DNA of 64,000 nucleotides from NCBI RefSeq assembly GCF_018100785.1, contig NZ_JAGJEC010000001.1, positions 372,001 through 436,000 on the forward strand, in the 5' to 3' direction. Made by a program: the position numbers and the translations under genes. Position 1 is the stretch's first letter. Each line of letters begins with the position of its first letter. Positions 63,045 through 64,000 of this stretch are shown in pieces. Source of the DNA: Maribacter sp. MMG018 (GTDB taxonomy: Bacteria; Bacteroidota; Bacteroidia; Flavobacteriales; Flavobacteriaceae). The notes beneath the pieces were generated by a model. The model was not told the DNA's origin, did no database searches, and was given only the letters and a program-made list of their open reading frames with translations.

Positions 63045-63959
63045 TTAATTTACCCTCTTCCGAACCACATTCATGGTAGGGTTAGAAGATTTTGTTCGTT
63101 TTTTGTCCACAGCACCTTTAGACGTCTTTAAATATTGTTGGTAACCTCTACCCCTAAATTCGTAAACCGTACCGCTATCTGGATGATACAACTCAATAGT
63201 TGCATCGTTTATGACATATAATTCGAAATAATCGTTTCCAAAAAAATCATAATCCAAGGTCAACGCCTTTAATGTCCTATCGTTAGGTATATCATATATT
63301 TGATAGTCGCCTTTAAAATCCCAACGCAAGTTTGACAACGATGTACCCGGAGCGTCTGTAGAAGACCTAAAGAAAGAAGGTAAAAACTGTATAAAGTTTT
63401 CATTGTCAAAATCGTTCAATGCCCCCTCAAGACTAGTATATGATTTTTCCCAGGTATCATATTCCTGAATAAAATAGCCGATGTTATCGTAAAAGACCTG
63501 ATCATAATCAAAGTTGTTTCTCTGATAGCCCTTTAATATATACGAGGTATCAGAACTGGCATCGTACAGCTCCAAGGTTCTGCCGTTTAGTGCATAAACC
63601 TCCAATAACCAATTACCATATACATCATGATCTATCTCTACTTGACCCCTGTACGTATTATAATAACCAACATCTATTCCGAATCCATTACCCGTTTTTC
63701 CTATACCCACTATATTATTGTTGGCATAAAAAACACCTTGATCGAACGAAACCGTAAACGCCCTTTGTAAAAAAGGAACTTCCCCGTTTCCACGTGTCTC
63801 GTTTATATCCACATACCAAAGTTCATATGATTGTAAGACTTGATCGGTATTGAACGCGGAGGTTTCTATATATTCATCATCCACGATCACCTCTGCATAA
63901 CAAGAAACCAACAAAGTTGCTATAAGGGTATATCCAAAAAGTAGTTTTACAGTTTTCAT
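63045..63959 (-). CDS. Two-repeat lipoprotein of unknown function
   Basis: The 304-aa protein has lipobox LVSC (cysteine at 20). Two similar halves can be read: about 40-145 ending WLLEVYALNGRTLELYDASS then YILKGYQ, and about 165-280 ending FELYVINDATIELYHPDSGT then YEFRGRGYQ. Each half looks like one beta-sandwich (lipocalin-like) unit, so the gene probably grew by internal duplication. The C-terminus is basic (KKRTKSSNPTMNVVRKRVN). Flavobacterial relatives are often mislabelled as nicotinic acid adenyltransferase; no such motif is present. Confidence 0.8.
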   Translation of the reverse strand: MKTVKLLFGYTLIATLLVSCYAEVIVDDEYIETSAFNTDQVLQSYELWYVDINETRGNGEVPFLQRAFTVSFDQGVFYANNNIVGIGKTGNGFGIDVGYYNTYRGQVEIDHDVYGNWLLEVYALNGRTLELYDASSDTSYILKGYQRNNFDYDQVFYDNIGYFIQEYDTWEKSYTSLEGALNDFDNENFIQFLPSFFRSSTDAPGTSLSNLRWDFKGDYQIYDIPNDRTLKALTLDYDFFGNDYFELYVINDATIELYHPDSGTVYEFRGRGYQQYLKTSKGAVDKKRTKSSNPTMNVVRKRVN

Positions 63960-64000
63960 ATTTTTTCGGTTTTATATTCCCTTTGTGTAAAACAAGCACC

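Overview
The window comes from the chromosome of a Bacteroidota bacterium, almost certainly a member of the Flavobacteriaceae and perhaps a marine genus such as Zobellia or Maribacter (that last step is a guess). Evidence is the low-to-moderate GC, several Bacteroidota-type promoter boxes (TAnnTTTG) a short distance upstream of genes, four TonB-dependent receptors, many lipoproteins with SxxC-like lipoboxes, and family variants typical of the phylum: zinc-less DksA-like protein, IleRS2-type ileS, and an LspA with a long insertion. I see no phage, transposon, CRISPR array, tRNA or rRNA. Gene order is dense and chromosomal, and most of it is conserved housekeeping.

Layout. 1-6.2 kb: the start of a lipoprotein gene (probably DUF4270) and a stand-alone glycogen-synthase-like domain face away from panC-panD, a YbhN-type membrane protein, an esterase-like protein, a 54-aa membrane protein and radA. 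6.1-16.5 kb: aldo/keto reductase, exonuclease III, an outer-membrane barrel with a TonB receptor, glycyl-tRNA synthetase with a coiled-coil membrane protein, ComF, an Ig-like lipoprotein and an omega-amidase-like nitrilase. 16.5-21.1 kb: an ankyrin protein, a soluble multi-PAS histidine kinase and two single-domain response regulators. 21.1-26.4 kb: a DUF5689/lamin-tail lipoprotein, a TonB receptor and a secreted endonuclease/exonuclease/phosphatase enzyme, which together look like a nucleic-acid scavenging locus. 26.4-35 kb: a DUF1080 protein with a four-histidine membrane protein, another TonB receptor with a palindromic operator candidate, and an operon DUF3108 - tryptophan dioxygenase - M23 peptidase - pgi.

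35-49.4 kb: a candidate small RNA gene with its own promoter box and terminator (35050-35150, minus), a patatin-type outer-membrane phospholipase with uvrC, 5-formyl-THF cyclo-ligase, the operon ileS - dksA-like - DUF4097-like - lspA, a LEA-like lipoprotein built of 11-residue repeats, and recO with a haem-type TonB receptor. 49.4-64 kb: gdhA, cystathionine gamma-synthase, a DUF3298 lipoprotein, DinB, an ArsC-like/EamA pair, an FCD regulator, a thioesterase, nitronate monooxygenase with a YheT-type hydrolase, a cytochrome c lipoprotein, a TlpA-like thioredoxin, a SulP transporter, and a phytanoyl-CoA dioxygenase divergent from an AraC regulator, ending in a two-repeat lipoprotein.

The most interesting items are the sRNA candidate, the split nuclease/receptor locus, the swapped HIGH motif (GIHH) of ileS, the 33-bp-repeat LEA-like lipoprotein, and several proteins that keep a family fold but lack the canonical catalytic or metal-binding residues. 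All family assignments rest on reading the sequence; no database search was possible.
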